Positions 50,140 through 57,428 of a stretch of 64,000 bases of DNA are shown in pieces; position 1 is the stretch's first letter, and the number at the start of each line of letters is the position of its first letter. Source of the DNA: Pseudomonas sp. PSKL.D1 (GTDB taxonomy: Bacteria > Pseudomonadota > Gammaproteobacteria > Pseudomonadales > Pseudomonadaceae); the NCBI RefSeq assembly GCF_028898945.1, contig NZ_CP118607.1:2714001-2778000 (forward strand), read 5' to 3'. The notes under the pieces were generated by a model. The model searched no databases, was not told the origin of the DNA, and saw nothing but the letters and a program-made list of their open reading frames with translations. Both the position numbers and the translations under genes were made by a program.

Positions 50140-50811
50140 TCACTTTTCCTTGCTCTCCAGGCCGGCTCCATGAACCTTCTCACTTCTACGCTTCTGGACA
50201 AGCGTGGTTATTGCCTGGATCTCTTCAGGGTCCATCGCCTGGTAGACGGCAGCCTCCAGCACAGAATCCAACAGTATTAGGATCTCTGTTGCGTGCTTCT
50301 GGCATCCAACCACCTGCCGCGCAATTGACTCAGCCTCTTCCTTGTCCATAGCGGAAAGAGCTGTCAGTACTCGGTGAATCCTGGCAAACATCGGCACGCC
50401 GGCGATCACTTTTTCTAGAAATTCAGCGTCTTTATTGGACTCGACAAACAGATCTACCCCGGCCCTCGGCCCGGCGGCCGGAATGGCCGACCCATCCGCA
50501 GCGCTGACCGCGGCAAAAACTGGGCCTACAGCAGCTCCGATCATAAATGGCAGCGCACCTGCGCCATCCCGCATTGGTCCACGCCCGTACTCCAGCCACT
50601 CAGCCCGAACCTTGAGAGCATCGGCCAGAGCAAGCATTTTTGCGCCACCGGGCATTGCTTCACCGTTTAGCCATTTACTGCTCGCCTTTGGTGTCACCCC
50701 GGCAATTTTCGCCAAACGAGCACCAGCTCCCCACGACTGGATGTCGTTGGCTGCAAGAGCTTCACGTAGGCGAGCCGCGAAAGACTCGCGGACTTCTTCT
50801 ATTTGAACCAT
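50140..50811 (-). CDS. CI-like phage repressor without a peptidase domain
   Basis: 223 aa if started at [15 protein letters not shown] (50811); an ATG at 50856 would place the start inside the operator region. The HTH is clear: [20 protein letters not shown], then [18 protein letters not shown]. The C-terminal half lacks the Ser-Lys autoprotease motifs of S24 repressors. It faces the cro-like gene across an 85-bp operator/promoter region. No Shine-Dalgarno is visible, as in leaderless lambda cI mRNA. Confidence 0.82.
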   Translation of the reverse strand: MVQIEEVRESFAARLREALAANDIQSWGAGARLAKIAGVTPKASSKWLNGEAMPGGAKMLALADALKVRAEWLEYGRGPMRDGAGALPFMIGAAVGPVFAAVSAADGSAIPAAGPRAGVDLFVESNKDAEFLEKVIAGVPMFARIHRVLTALSAMDKEEAESIARQVVGCQKHATEILILLDSVLEAAVYQAMDPEEIQAITTLVQKRRSEKVHGAGLESKEK

Positions 50812-50831
50812 AGGTTCAATGTCGCACGCGC

Positions 50832-50874
50832 TTGCATGTACTTTCAGTTCCGACATAATATGTACTTGCAGTTC
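50832..50874 (+). promoter_or_regulatory. Right promoter (PR) and two repressor operators
   Basis: TTGCAT at 50832, 16-bp spacer, CATAAT at 50854-50859 form the promoter for cro. TGTACTTTCAGTTC (50837-50850) and TGTACTTGCAGTTC (50861-50874) are near-identical 14-bp sites, 24 bp apart, one in the spacer and one over the start. A related site lies at PL. Confidence 0.65.
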
Positions 50875-50896
50875 ATATTCTCTGTTGGAGGCCCAA

Positions 50897-51136
50897 ATGC
50901 AGGCACTCAAGAAGGCAATCGATGACGCGGGCGGGGTATCCGCCGTAGCGCTCGCTTGCGGGAAAACGCCGCGCGCCGTCTACAAGTGGCTCGCAGCTGG
51001 ATGTCTCCCGCGCACCGAATACACCGGTGAAACCAAGTACGCCGCAAAAATCGCTTCTTTGGCCAAGGCCAATGGCAAGGCGTTCAAACCTGCGCGACTG
51101 CTTGCCGACGCCGCGCCCACAAAAACCGCAGCTTAA
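50897..51136 (+). CDS. Cro-like repressor
   Basis: 79 aa from [20 protein letters not shown], with GGAGG upstream. The YdaS/Cro-type HTH is [20 protein letters not shown] with the recognition helix TPRAVYKWL. The first gene rightward of PR, divergent from the CI-like gene, the position of cro. Confidence 0.85.
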   Translation: MQALKKAIDDAGGVSAVALACGKTPRAVYKWLAAGCLPRTEYTGETKYAAKIASLAKANGKAFKPARLLADAAPTKTAA

Positions 51137-51161
51137 CCACCTACCAGGAGCAGTACCCGCA

Positions 51162-51356
51162 ATGAGCGACCTGACACGCCCCAGCAAAAAGAACATCAAT
51201 CAGATGAAGGTCCTTCTGGACGACGAGTTTGATGGACTTCTGGAGTGCGCCGCACAGATCCACGGAACCAAGAAGGCCGTACTGGCTCGCGAAGTCCTGA
51301 AGTCCTGGCTGCTTGATGTTGTTGGAAATTCTATCCGCGACGACCGTGCGGCCTGA
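51162..51356 (+). CDS. Small ribbon-helix-helix-like early protein
   Basis: 64 aa from MSDLTRPSKKNINQMKVLLD, AGGAG 10 nt upstream. DDEFDGLLECAAQIHGTKKA followed by VLAREVLKSW resembles the helix pair of ribbon-helix-helix regulators. It sits where lambdoid phages have cII, but no CII motif is visible. Confidence 0.7.
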   Translation: MSDLTRPSKKNINQMKVLLDDEFDGLLECAAQIHGTKKAVLAREVLKSWLLDVVGNSIRDDRAA

Positions 51357-51405
51357 AGCGAATCCGTAGGGACCCAGTAAGGACCCGACAGGGACCGGAG
51401 GCGAT

Positions 51406-51597
51406 ATGCCAGAAGAACGAGGCATGGAGCTTGGCGAGCTGCTTGACCCAGGTGAGTTGGAGTTGCTGGAAGCCGAAGCGGCGAAGCGGGGGATGACCCC
51501 AAGCGATCTAGCCAAGCTCGGGATTCAGCAGGAACTGACCAGGCGAACAAGGCCAAGAGCAATGAGCGGAACGATTCAAGCGTTTCGCAGGCGGTAG
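51406..51597 (+). CDS. Small early phage protein, unknown
   Basis: 63 aa from MPEERGMELGELLDPGELEL, with GGAGG upstream. Acidic N-terminal helix and basic Arg-rich C-terminus; TPSDLAKLGIQQEL could be a short HTH. No named family. Confidence 0.65.
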   Translation: MPEERGMELGELLDPGELELLEAEAAKRGMTPSDLAKLGIQQELTRRTRPRAMSGTIQAFRRR

Positions 51598-51617
51598 GAA
51601 GCCCGGTAAGCGGGCAT

Positions 51618-51643
51618 GAAAAAGCCGACGTACGAGGTCGGCT
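51618..51643 (-). terminator. Leftward terminator between the cII-position gene and O
   Basis: AGCCGAC-N7-GTCGGCT hairpin at 51623-51643, followed on the minus strand by TTTTTCATG. It points opposite to the surrounding genes. A short leftward transcript started within the first codons of O would end here, as oop RNA does in lambda. Confidence 0.5.
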
Positions 51644-51673
51644 CATTCGATACAGCAGTTGATGGAGTAGATC

Positions 51674-52534
51674 ATGACAAACATCGTTCCACTACGCAAC
51701 ACCGGGGGGTTTACCCGGATGGACAATCAGCTGATGGATGCACTGGCGGCGGTTCACCTGTCGCCATCTGAGTTCAAGACCCTGCACGCGATCACCCGAC
51801 TGACCATTGGCTTCAACCAGGCTGACCGTCGCATCACTGCAGACGAAATCGCCAAGCGCACCAACATCCGTCCGCAGCACGTGTCGACTGCCATCAGCAA
51901 CCTGTTGGCCCGTCGTGTGCTGTACCGGGTTGGCGGCAGCCGAGGCCAGATCGGTATATGCGATCCGTCGGAATGGGTATTCGAAGAGCCGAAGAAGGAG
52001 ATGTTGAGTGAACGGAAATCCGTTGACTCAACGGAAAACGGTTCAACCAACAACGTAACGAAACTCCCGATTTCCGTTGGTTGCCATCTTTATAGTAAAG
52101 ACAAACCCCAAGTAACTCTTCCTTCGGAAGAGATTACTTCCCCCCCAACGGTTGATCCGGCTCCCAGGGCTGAGCGTAAAACTCCGTTTGGGCTGAACAA
52201 CCTGCTGGCCGACAACCCCCACCAGGTTCCCGAGCAGCTGCTGACCGACTGGCTGGCCCAGCGCAAGGCGAAGAAGGCCGCAGTGACTGCCACCGTCTGG
52301 TCAACCGTGAACGCCGAACTGGCCAAGTGTGCCGAGGCCGGCGTCAGCGCAGAAGCAGCGATCACGGAGGCCCTGTCTGCCGGATGGCAAGGGTTCAAGG
52401 CCTCCTGGGTGATGAGCCGCCTGAAGGACTCCGTGCCGCCAGCCGCTCGGGCGCGCAGTAACCACCACGGCTTTGCTGAGCGCGATTACCACGCTGGGCT
52501 GATTGAGCGGGAGGATGGTTCGTATGGGTTCTGA
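51674..52534 (+). CDS. Phage replication protein O-like
   Basis: 286 aa. The N-terminal winged-helix domain (FTRMDNQLMDALAAVHLSPS, EFKTLHAITRLTIGFNQ, RITADEIAKRTNI) matches Phage_rep_O. The C-terminal part has WLAQRKAKKAAVTATVW, as in other Pseudomonas O-like proteins. It would bind the phage origin, probably within or near this gene. It overlaps the DnaC-like gene by 11 bp. Confidence 0.9.
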   Translation: MTNIVPLRNTGGFTRMDNQLMDALAAVHLSPSEFKTLHAITRLTIGFNQADRRITADEIAKRTNIRPQHVSTAISNLLARRVLYRVGGSRGQIGICDPSEWVFEEPKKEMLSERKSVDSTENGSTNNVTKLPISVGCHLYSKDKPQVTLPSEEITSPPTVDPAPRAERKTPFGLNNLLADNPHQVPEQLLTDWLAQRKAKKAAVTATVWSTVNAELAKCAEAGVSAEAAITEALSAGWQGFKASWVMSRLKDSVPPAARARSNHHGFAERDYHAGLIEREDGSYGF

Positions 52535-53318
52535 AAAGGTCGTTCGCCTGCCAAGCGTTACTGCACCACAGCAAACCAGCATTGCGGTCTGTGAGGAGCA
52601 CGGCGAGTACCGCTGCACCGTAACCCGCGTCCTGAGTCGTACGTTCAGTTCGCCATGCCCGGCCTGCAAGGCTGCTCAGCTTGCCAAAGAGCGCGCTGAA
52701 GCCGTCGAGCGCCAACGGCATGAGCTGGCTTGGAAGATGGGTGATGCCCTGATTCCGAAGCGATTCAAGGGCAAGACGTTCGAAACCTATCGCGGTGTCA
52801 ACCAAGGCCAAGCAAAGGCGCTGGCGCGCTGCCAGCTGTACGTCGAACAGTTCCAGCAAAACCTCCAGGCTGGTCGCTGCGTGATCATGGTTGGAAACCC
52901 GGGCACCGGGAAGACACACCTTGGCGTCTCGATTGCCCAGGCAGTCATGGCTACCACCGAGTACACCGCTGCTTACCGAACCCTCGGAGGCATTCTGCAA
53001 TCCATTCGAGCGACCTTCGACGGTAGTTCTGGCCAGAGCGAGGGAAGCATCATCGACGCCTTGGTACGCCCAACGCTGCTGGTGCTGGATGAAGTCGGTG
53101 CCAGCAAAGAGGCGCCCAGCGAGTTCGAACTGTCGCGCCTGTTCTCGATCATCAACGGCCGGTACGAGCGCATGTTGCCGACCATTGTGATTTCCAATCT
53201 GGATACCAGTGAGCTGGCGACGGCCATGGGTGAGCGTTCCGCTGACCGCCTGCGCGAGGGCGGGGTAATCGTCCTCCCGTTCACTTGGGAGTCGCATCGC
53301 GGCAAGGAGAATACCTGA
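52524..53318 (+). CDS. DnaC-like helicase loader (P analogue)
   Basis: 264 aa with the start at 52524, preceded by GGGAGG. An N-terminal zinc-ribbon-like segment has Cys pairs (CEEHGEYRC, CPACKAAQ). The ATPase has Walker A GNPGTGKTHLG near residue 130 and Walker B LLVLDEVGA. It would load the host DnaB helicase at the phage origin with the O-like protein. Confidence 0.9.
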   Translation: MGSEKVVRLPSVTAPQQTSIAVCEEHGEYRCTVTRVLSRTFSSPCPACKAAQLAKERAEAVERQRHELAWKMGDALIPKRFKGKTFETYRGVNQGQAKALARCQLYVEQFQQNLQAGRCVIMVGNPGTGKTHLGVSIAQAVMATTEYTAAYRTLGGILQSIRATFDGSSGQSEGSIIDALVRPTLLVLDEVGASKEAPSEFELSRLFSIINGRYERMLPTIVISNLDTSELATAMGERSADRLREGGVIVLPFTWESHRGKENT

Positions 53319-53449
53319 TGAAGCGCGTATGGACCGTAATAGTCGGCACCAAGTCTTTCCAGATGGTGCTGATGGAAGGCGCCTTGGATTGCGCCGGTGC
53401 GCGCCGTGAGGCTGAGCTGATCTGGCCAGGCTGTGAGGTGGCGGAATGA
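53318..53449 (+). CDS. 43-residue early protein
   Basis: MKRVWTVIVGTKSFQMVLME and 23 further residues ending CEVAE. Start and stop overlap both neighbours (TGATG, ATGA), so translational coupling supports it. No named family. Confidence 0.6.
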   Translation: MKRVWTVIVGTKSFQMVLMEGALDCAGARREAELIWPGCEVAE

Positions 53450-53619
53450 TCATGCGATTCCATTGCAGAACCTGCCTTGAGCGGTTCATCCCCTCTCAAT
53501 TTAACCATGCAACAAGCCAGTGCCTGAAGTGCCGAAGGGATCAGCGCATAGCTGATGCCATGAAGGTCGTCTTTGAAGAAGAGATAAAAAATAAAGCTGC
53601 TGAGGAGATGGTCAGATGA
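53446..53619 (+). CDS. 57-residue zinc-finger protein
   Basis: MIMRFHCRTCLERFIPSQFN and 37 further residues. CRTC...CLKC spacing is that of a small zinc ribbon, followed by a charged helix. It overlaps ninB by ATGA. Confidence 0.68.
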   Translation: MIMRFHCRTCLERFIPSQFNHATSQCLKCRRDQRIADAMKVVFEEEIKNKAAEEMVR

Positions 53620-54020
53620 GCCTCCCATCATTTCCACTCCGCACCGAGCAAGACCGTGCCCGGGCAATCCTGATCCTGCAGAAGGTCGATCTGACCAAGG
53701 GTATCACTTGGACCATGCGCGAAGAGGTCCGCAGCGACGCTCAGAACCGCCGCATGTGGGCGATGCTCCGCGACATCAGCCGCCAGGTTGAATGGTACGG
53801 CCAGAAGCTGAGCGACGAGGACTGGAAGCACATCTTCAGCGCCTCGGTCGAGAAACAGCGTGCCGTGCCGGGCCTGGATGGCGGCTTCGTGGTTCTGGGC
53901 GTATCCACCCGCCGCAAGTCCAAGAAGTGGTTCAACGACATGTTCCTGGTGATGGAGGCGTTCGCCGCCGAGCGTGGAGTGAAATTCACCACTGCTGACC
54001 ACTGGGGGATTGCCGCATGA
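53616..54020 (+). CDS. ninB: NinB recombination protein
   Basis: 134 aa. SDAQNRRMWAMLRDISRQVE, EDWKHIFSASVEKQRAVPGL and the C-terminal EAFAAERGVKFTTADHW are diagnostic of NinB (Orf), which binds ssDNA and replaces RecFOR in phage recombination. It overlaps ninG by ATGA. Confidence 0.93.
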   Translation: MSLPSFPLRTEQDRARAILILQKVDLTKGITWTMREEVRSDAQNRRMWAMLRDISRQVEWYGQKLSDEDWKHIFSASVEKQRAVPGLDGGFVVLGVSTRRKSKKWFNDMFLVMEAFAAERGVKFTTADHWGIAA

Positions 54021-54613
54021 TCAAGGCGAAGCCGAAGAAGTGCAGGGCGCCCGGCTGCGACAACCGGTTTACGCCAACCATGACCACTCAGAAGGTGTGC
54101 AGCATCGCCTGTGCCAAGGCCATGGCCAAAGACCCGAAGCTACAGAAGATCGCGGCCAAGGCCATCACCAAGCAGGCCCGGCAGGAGCTGCAGGAGCGCC
54201 GAGAGAAGCTGAAGACCCGCCGCGAGCACATGGCCGAGACGCAGGCAGCGTTCAACGCCTACATCCGTGAACGCGACGCCGGCCTGCCGTGCATCAGCTG
54301 CGACTCGTGCCCGAGCGATCACGACCTCATCACCGGCAGCCGCTGGGACGCCGGGCATTACCGGTCGGTGGGCGCCTGTCCGGAGCTGCGCTTTGAGCCG
54401 CTGAACGTCCACCGCCAGTGCGTGAAGTGCAACCGCAACCTTTCTGGCAACGCCATCGAGTACCGCATCCGCCTGGTGAAGCGAATCGGCGCCGATGCCG
54501 TGGAGTGGCTGGAAGGCCCGCACGCTGCCTGCAAATACACCATCGAAGACTTGAAGGCCATCAAGGTCCTTTACCTGGCCAAGACCAAAGGTTTGAGGAA
54601 GGAGGCAGCATGA
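54017..54613 (+). CDS. ninG: NinG (Rap) Holliday-junction nuclease
   Basis: 198 aa. N-terminal zinc-finger Cys (CRAPGCDNRF...CSIAC), coiled coil, then ITGSRWDAGHYRSVGACPEL and NVHRQCVKCNRNLSGNAIEY, the HNH-like NinG core. Rap cleaves branched recombination intermediates. Follows ninB as in lambdoid nin regions. Confidence 0.93.
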   Translation: MIKAKPKKCRAPGCDNRFTPTMTTQKVCSIACAKAMAKDPKLQKIAAKAITKQARQELQERREKLKTRREHMAETQAAFNAYIRERDAGLPCISCDSCPSDHDLITGSRWDAGHYRSVGACPELRFEPLNVHRQCVKCNRNLSGNAIEYRIRLVKRIGADAVEWLEGPHAACKYTIEDLKAIKVLYLAKTKGLRKEAA

Positions 54614-54756
54614 CGCCCGGAATCGGAATGCTGGCCCTGGCCGTGCTGTTTGCTGTGTCGGGCGCTGCTGCATCTTGGGCTGGCACGCTGCGCCGGAAAC
54701 GCTTTAGCGAAGAACTGCTGTTGAAGAACAAACGAATCCAGGGGGAACAACCATGA
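54610..54756 (+). CDS. 48-residue membrane protein
   Basis: MTPGIGMLALAVLFAVSGAA is a membrane helix followed by a basic tail ending GEQP. It overlaps ninG by ATGA and the next gene by ATGA. Unknown function. Confidence 0.7.
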   Translation: MTPGIGMLALAVLFAVSGAAASWAGTLRRKRFSEELLLKNKRIQGEQP

Positions 54757-55424
54757 AACTGATCAGTGCACGCCAGGCCTGGCACGATGCATTGCATGAA
54801 AGTCGCGCCTCCGTCATGGCTGTGGCAGCCGAGCAAGCAAGGCTTGGCAAGAAGTCAGGCGGCGGCGACGAAAAGGTGATCGTGTTCCTTGAGAATGAGA
54901 ATGGACGGGAGGTGGCCAAGTCCTATTCGGTGCGCCGCGAAGGCATTCAAGAGAGCAGGCCTGGTAATCGTCTAACCGAATCCCGGTGCGCGCACATGCT
55001 CGTTGCTGGCCTGATCATGCAGGCAATTGACAGCCTGCCGAAGTCAGTTCGTCACTTGGGGCACTTCCTGTATTCGCCACTTGCTACCGGGATGGACCTC
55101 TCAATCGCCCATGGTCTGGTGTGGCTGGCATCTGGCCTTGACTCGTTGCCGGAGCGCAAGCGCGAGCGCGCTTACTGGATGGCCATGGCGGCGCTTCAGT
55201 CGCACAAGCGAGCAGTGCAGGGGCGAGATGGATTTGGCCCGGGCGAGGTGTGCATTTTCGTTGAAGAGCGCACTGGCGTGCGTATGGACCCTCACAACTG
55301 GGTTCGGGATTGGTCTTCAATCTGGGAGCAGCTTGCCAACAAAGTGGATGGATTTGATGCTGATGCATTGAGCCCTGTAGCCGCTGTGGTGAACGACCTG
55401 AAGGCGCGCGAACAGGCTGCTTGA
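54753..55424 (+). CDS. Probable late antiterminator (Q-position) protein
   Basis: 223 aa. I recognise no Q family in it, but it is the last early gene, directly before a promoter and terminator that look like PR'-tR'. It is basic, helical and has LVAGLIMQAIDSLPKSVRHL plus DLSIAHGLVWLASGLDSLPE in the middle. The role is inferred from position only. Its stop codon lies inside the -35 of the late promoter. Confidence 0.6.
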   Translation: MKLISARQAWHDALHESRASVMAVAAEQARLGKKSGGGDEKVIVFLENENGREVAKSYSVRREGIQESRPGNRLTESRCAHMLVAGLIMQAIDSLPKSVRHLGHFLYSPLATGMDLSIAHGLVWLASGLDSLPERKRERAYWMAMAALQSHKRAVQGRDGFGPGEVCIFVEERTGVRMDPHNWVRDWSSIWEQLANKVDGFDADALSPVAAVVNDLKAREQAA

Positions 55425-55449
55425 CTGTTTGAGTAGTGTTTGGCACTAT
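55421..55449 (+). promoter_or_regulatory. Late promoter candidate (PR'-like)
   Basis: TTGACT at 55421-55426, a 17-bp spacer and CACTAT at 55444-55449. Transcription would start near 55456 and meet a terminator 26 nt later, the architecture of lambdoid Q-controlled late promoters. Confidence 0.55.
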
Positions 55450-55481
55450 TTTGCCATCTTGCGGTTTTACCGCTTCCGACA

Positions 55482-55507
55482 AGCCCAGCCATCGCGCTGG
55501 GCTTTTT
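55482..55507 (+). terminator. Terminator downstream of the late promoter (tR'-like)
   Basis: AGCCCAGC-CATCGC-GCTGGGCT with TTTTTT: 8-bp stem and T-run at 55482-55507, just after the late promoter and before the lysis genes. Confidence 0.88.
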
Positions 55508-55520
55508 TGTTGGTGCCTAC

Positions 55521-55790
55521 ATGACTCGATCCACCAGCTGGAGCTGCCTTGCGCTGTCCCTGGCCCTGATCAGCTACGTCATGCACCGCGACATCAGCGC
55601 CAACATCTTCTTGGCCACCTTCTTCATCATCCAGGGCCTGCAAGGCGGGCAGCTCAGTGCGGACAACCGGGATCGAATCAGCTTCATGCTACTGATCCTC
55701 TCCGCCGGTATCGCCGTGTTCGCTACCTGGTGCCTTCTGAATGGAATCGATCTGGGGAAGCCCCAGGCATTCGGATCAAGACCTAAATAG
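55521..55790 (+). CDS. Small membrane protein (late operon, possible holin)
   Basis: 89 aa from MTRSTSWSCLALSLALISYV. Three hydrophobic segments. Weak GGTG upstream. Precedes two holin-like genes; may be an antiholin or a lysis accessory, which is inferred. Confidence 0.65.
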   Translation: MTRSTSWSCLALSLALISYVMHRDISANIFLATFFIIQGLQGGQLSADNRDRISFMLLILSAGIAVFATWCLLNGIDLGKPQAFGSRPK

Positions 55791-55799
55791 GACATAAGC

Positions 55800-56192
55800 A
55801 TGGCAGACGCTTTGACCACGCCAGCCGCATGCATGACGGTGGGCGCGAGTGGTGTTGCCCTGGCGAGTTGCCTGCCAAGCATCGACCTCAACGCGGTGGT
55901 GTGTGCCTTTGGTGGCGCATTCCTATTCATCCTGTGGGCGAAAGACATCAGCATCTGGCAGCGCTTGGGGTATCTGGTTGTGGGCTGGATCGGGGGTTAC
56001 TACGGTGCCGCCGAGATTCTGGCTCAGGCCTGGACGCGCACCAGTGGCATATCCGCATTCGCCTGCGGCCTTCTGACGGTGCTGGTCTCCATCAGCATCC
56101 TTGAATCGGCTCAGACCGGCGAACTGCCAAAGTGGACCAAGGCCATCCCCGGCCTGTTCGGACGGCTGTTCTCCAAGCGAGATGCCCCATGA
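55800..56192 (+). CDS. Phage holin family protein (Phage_holin_8-like)
   Basis: 130 aa. GASGVALASCLPSIDLNAVV followed by FGGAFLFILWAKDISIWQRL and GYLVVGWIGGYYGAAEIL matches putative holin family members. About four membrane segments. Overlaps the next gene by ATGA. Confidence 0.82.
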   Translation: MADALTTPAACMTVGASGVALASCLPSIDLNAVVCAFGGAFLFILWAKDISIWQRLGYLVVGWIGGYYGAAEILAQAWTRTSGISAFACGLLTVLVSISILESAQTGELPKWTKAIPGLFGRLFSKRDAP

Positions 56193-56485
56193 CCACGCTC
56201 GTGTCCATTGCGCAGGCCATCTTCTGTGGCGGCCTGTGCTTCGTGATCGCGTTCCTCTACAAGCGCGGTGACTCGCGCTACAAGTTCATGCCCAGCCTGT
56301 GCGCCTTCGGCCTTGCATCATTGTTCGGCCAGCAGTGGCTGAGCCTCATTGCCCGAGCGCTGTACACCGGAGCATGGCCTGAGGTCTCGCCGTACAACAC
56401 CATGATCTTCGGCATCCTGTTCCTGCTGGTCGTTCGGGCTCGTGGGAATGTGGCCAGGATCTTTGAGCTGAGAAAGAAGGGCTGA
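56189..56485 (+). CDS. Putative 3TM holin (Phage_holin_3-like)
   Basis: 98 aa. Three membrane helices, the first two separated by YKRGDSRYKFMPSLCA, characteristic of Phage_holin_3. ATGA overlap with the upstream holin-like gene; a pair of holin-type genes is common. No endolysin gene is in the window. Confidence 0.82.
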   Translation: MTTLVSIAQAIFCGGLCFVIAFLYKRGDSRYKFMPSLCAFGLASLFGQQWLSLIARALYTGAWPEVSPYNTMIFGILFLLVVRARGNVARIFELRKKG

Positions 56486-56490
56486 GCCAA

Positions 56491-56979
56491 ATGGCGTTCA
56501 TGGTCGCAGATGACATCTCTGAGCTGATCAAGGCTGGCTTGATATGGCGCGCAGAGCATTCATGGAGCATGGCCGCTGACGCCACTCTTCATTTCGGCTT
56601 CATAACTAGTCAGCGCGACATGATTGCCCTGGCTCGTGAGTACTTCACGTTCAGCACTGGTATTCGCGTTGAGCTGTTCGCGGCCACCTTCACTGGTGGT
56701 TCGGCGGCCAAGACCATCAACCGCAAGCTCGCCCTGAAAGACTCGGCACCGCCTGTTCAGTTCATACAGGGCGTAACGCCTAGCGCTCTCGGCACCCCGA
56801 TCACAGGATTTGAACTGCAAAGCACGTCTTCGAACAGGGTGCAGAAGAACGGAGAGAACGAGGCTCTGATCCATCCGCCACAGACCTCCTACGTCATCCG
56901 CGTGACAAACACCGGCACTGGCAACCAACTATTCACTTTCTCGGTCGACTACCGAGAAAAGATTCACGGCGAGTATTGA
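56491..56979 (+). CDS. Hypothetical late phage protein
   Basis: 162 aa from MAFMVADDISELIKAGLIWR. The C-terminal half is beta-rich and Asn/Thr-rich (SYVIRVTNTGTGNQLFTFSV), suggesting a virion component. No named family. It ends 2 bp before the terminase small subunit gene. Confidence 0.72.
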   Translation: MAFMVADDISELIKAGLIWRAEHSWSMAADATLHFGFITSQRDMIALAREYFTFSTGIRVELFAATFTGGSAAKTINRKLALKDSAPPVQFIQGVTPSALGTPITGFELQSTSSNRVQKNGENEALIHPPQTSYVIRVTNTGTGNQLFTFSVDYREKIHGEY

Positions 56980-56981
56980 GA

Positions 56982-57428
56982 ATGGCAGCTGGGCGCCCGA
57001 CAAAGTACAAGGCCGAGTACGTGAAAACGGCCAAGGCACTGGCAAAGCTGGGCGCCACCAATCCGGAAATGGCCGAAGCATTCGGCGTATCTTTATCCAC
57101 ACTAAAGTTGTGGGTTGTACAGCACGCTGAATTTTCGGCCGCCATAAAACTAGGCAAGGATGTTGCTGACGAGCGAGTGGTAGATGCCTTGTACAACCGC
57201 GCAATGGGCTACTCCCACGAAGACACTGATGTCCGAGTTGTGGATGGCGCCGTGGTTCTAACGCCACTTATGAAGCACTACCCGCCGGATACAGGTGCTG
57301 CCATCTTCTGGCTCAAAAACCGGCGCCCTGATGAGTGGCGCGACAAACAAGAGATCGAGCACAGCGGCAACATCGCGCTGACCGACCGTATCCTGGCTGC
57401 CAGAAAGCGTGCAAAACCAGAAGACTGA
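56982..57428 (+). CDS. Terminase small subunit
   Basis: 148 aa from MAAGRPTKYKAEYVKTAKAL. N-terminal HTH (NPEMAEAFGVSLSTLKLWV) then KLGKDVADERVVDALYNRAM and IFWLKNRRPDEWRDKQEIEH, characteristic of the phage TerS. It recognises the packaging site. It overlaps the large subunit by 20 bp. Confidence 0.9.
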   Translation: MAAGRPTKYKAEYVKTAKALAKLGATNPEMAEAFGVSLSTLKLWVVQHAEFSAAIKLGKDVADERVVDALYNRAMGYSHEDTDVRVVDGAVVLTPLMKHYPPDTGAAIFWLKNRRPDEWRDKQEIEHSGNIALTDRILAARKRAKPED

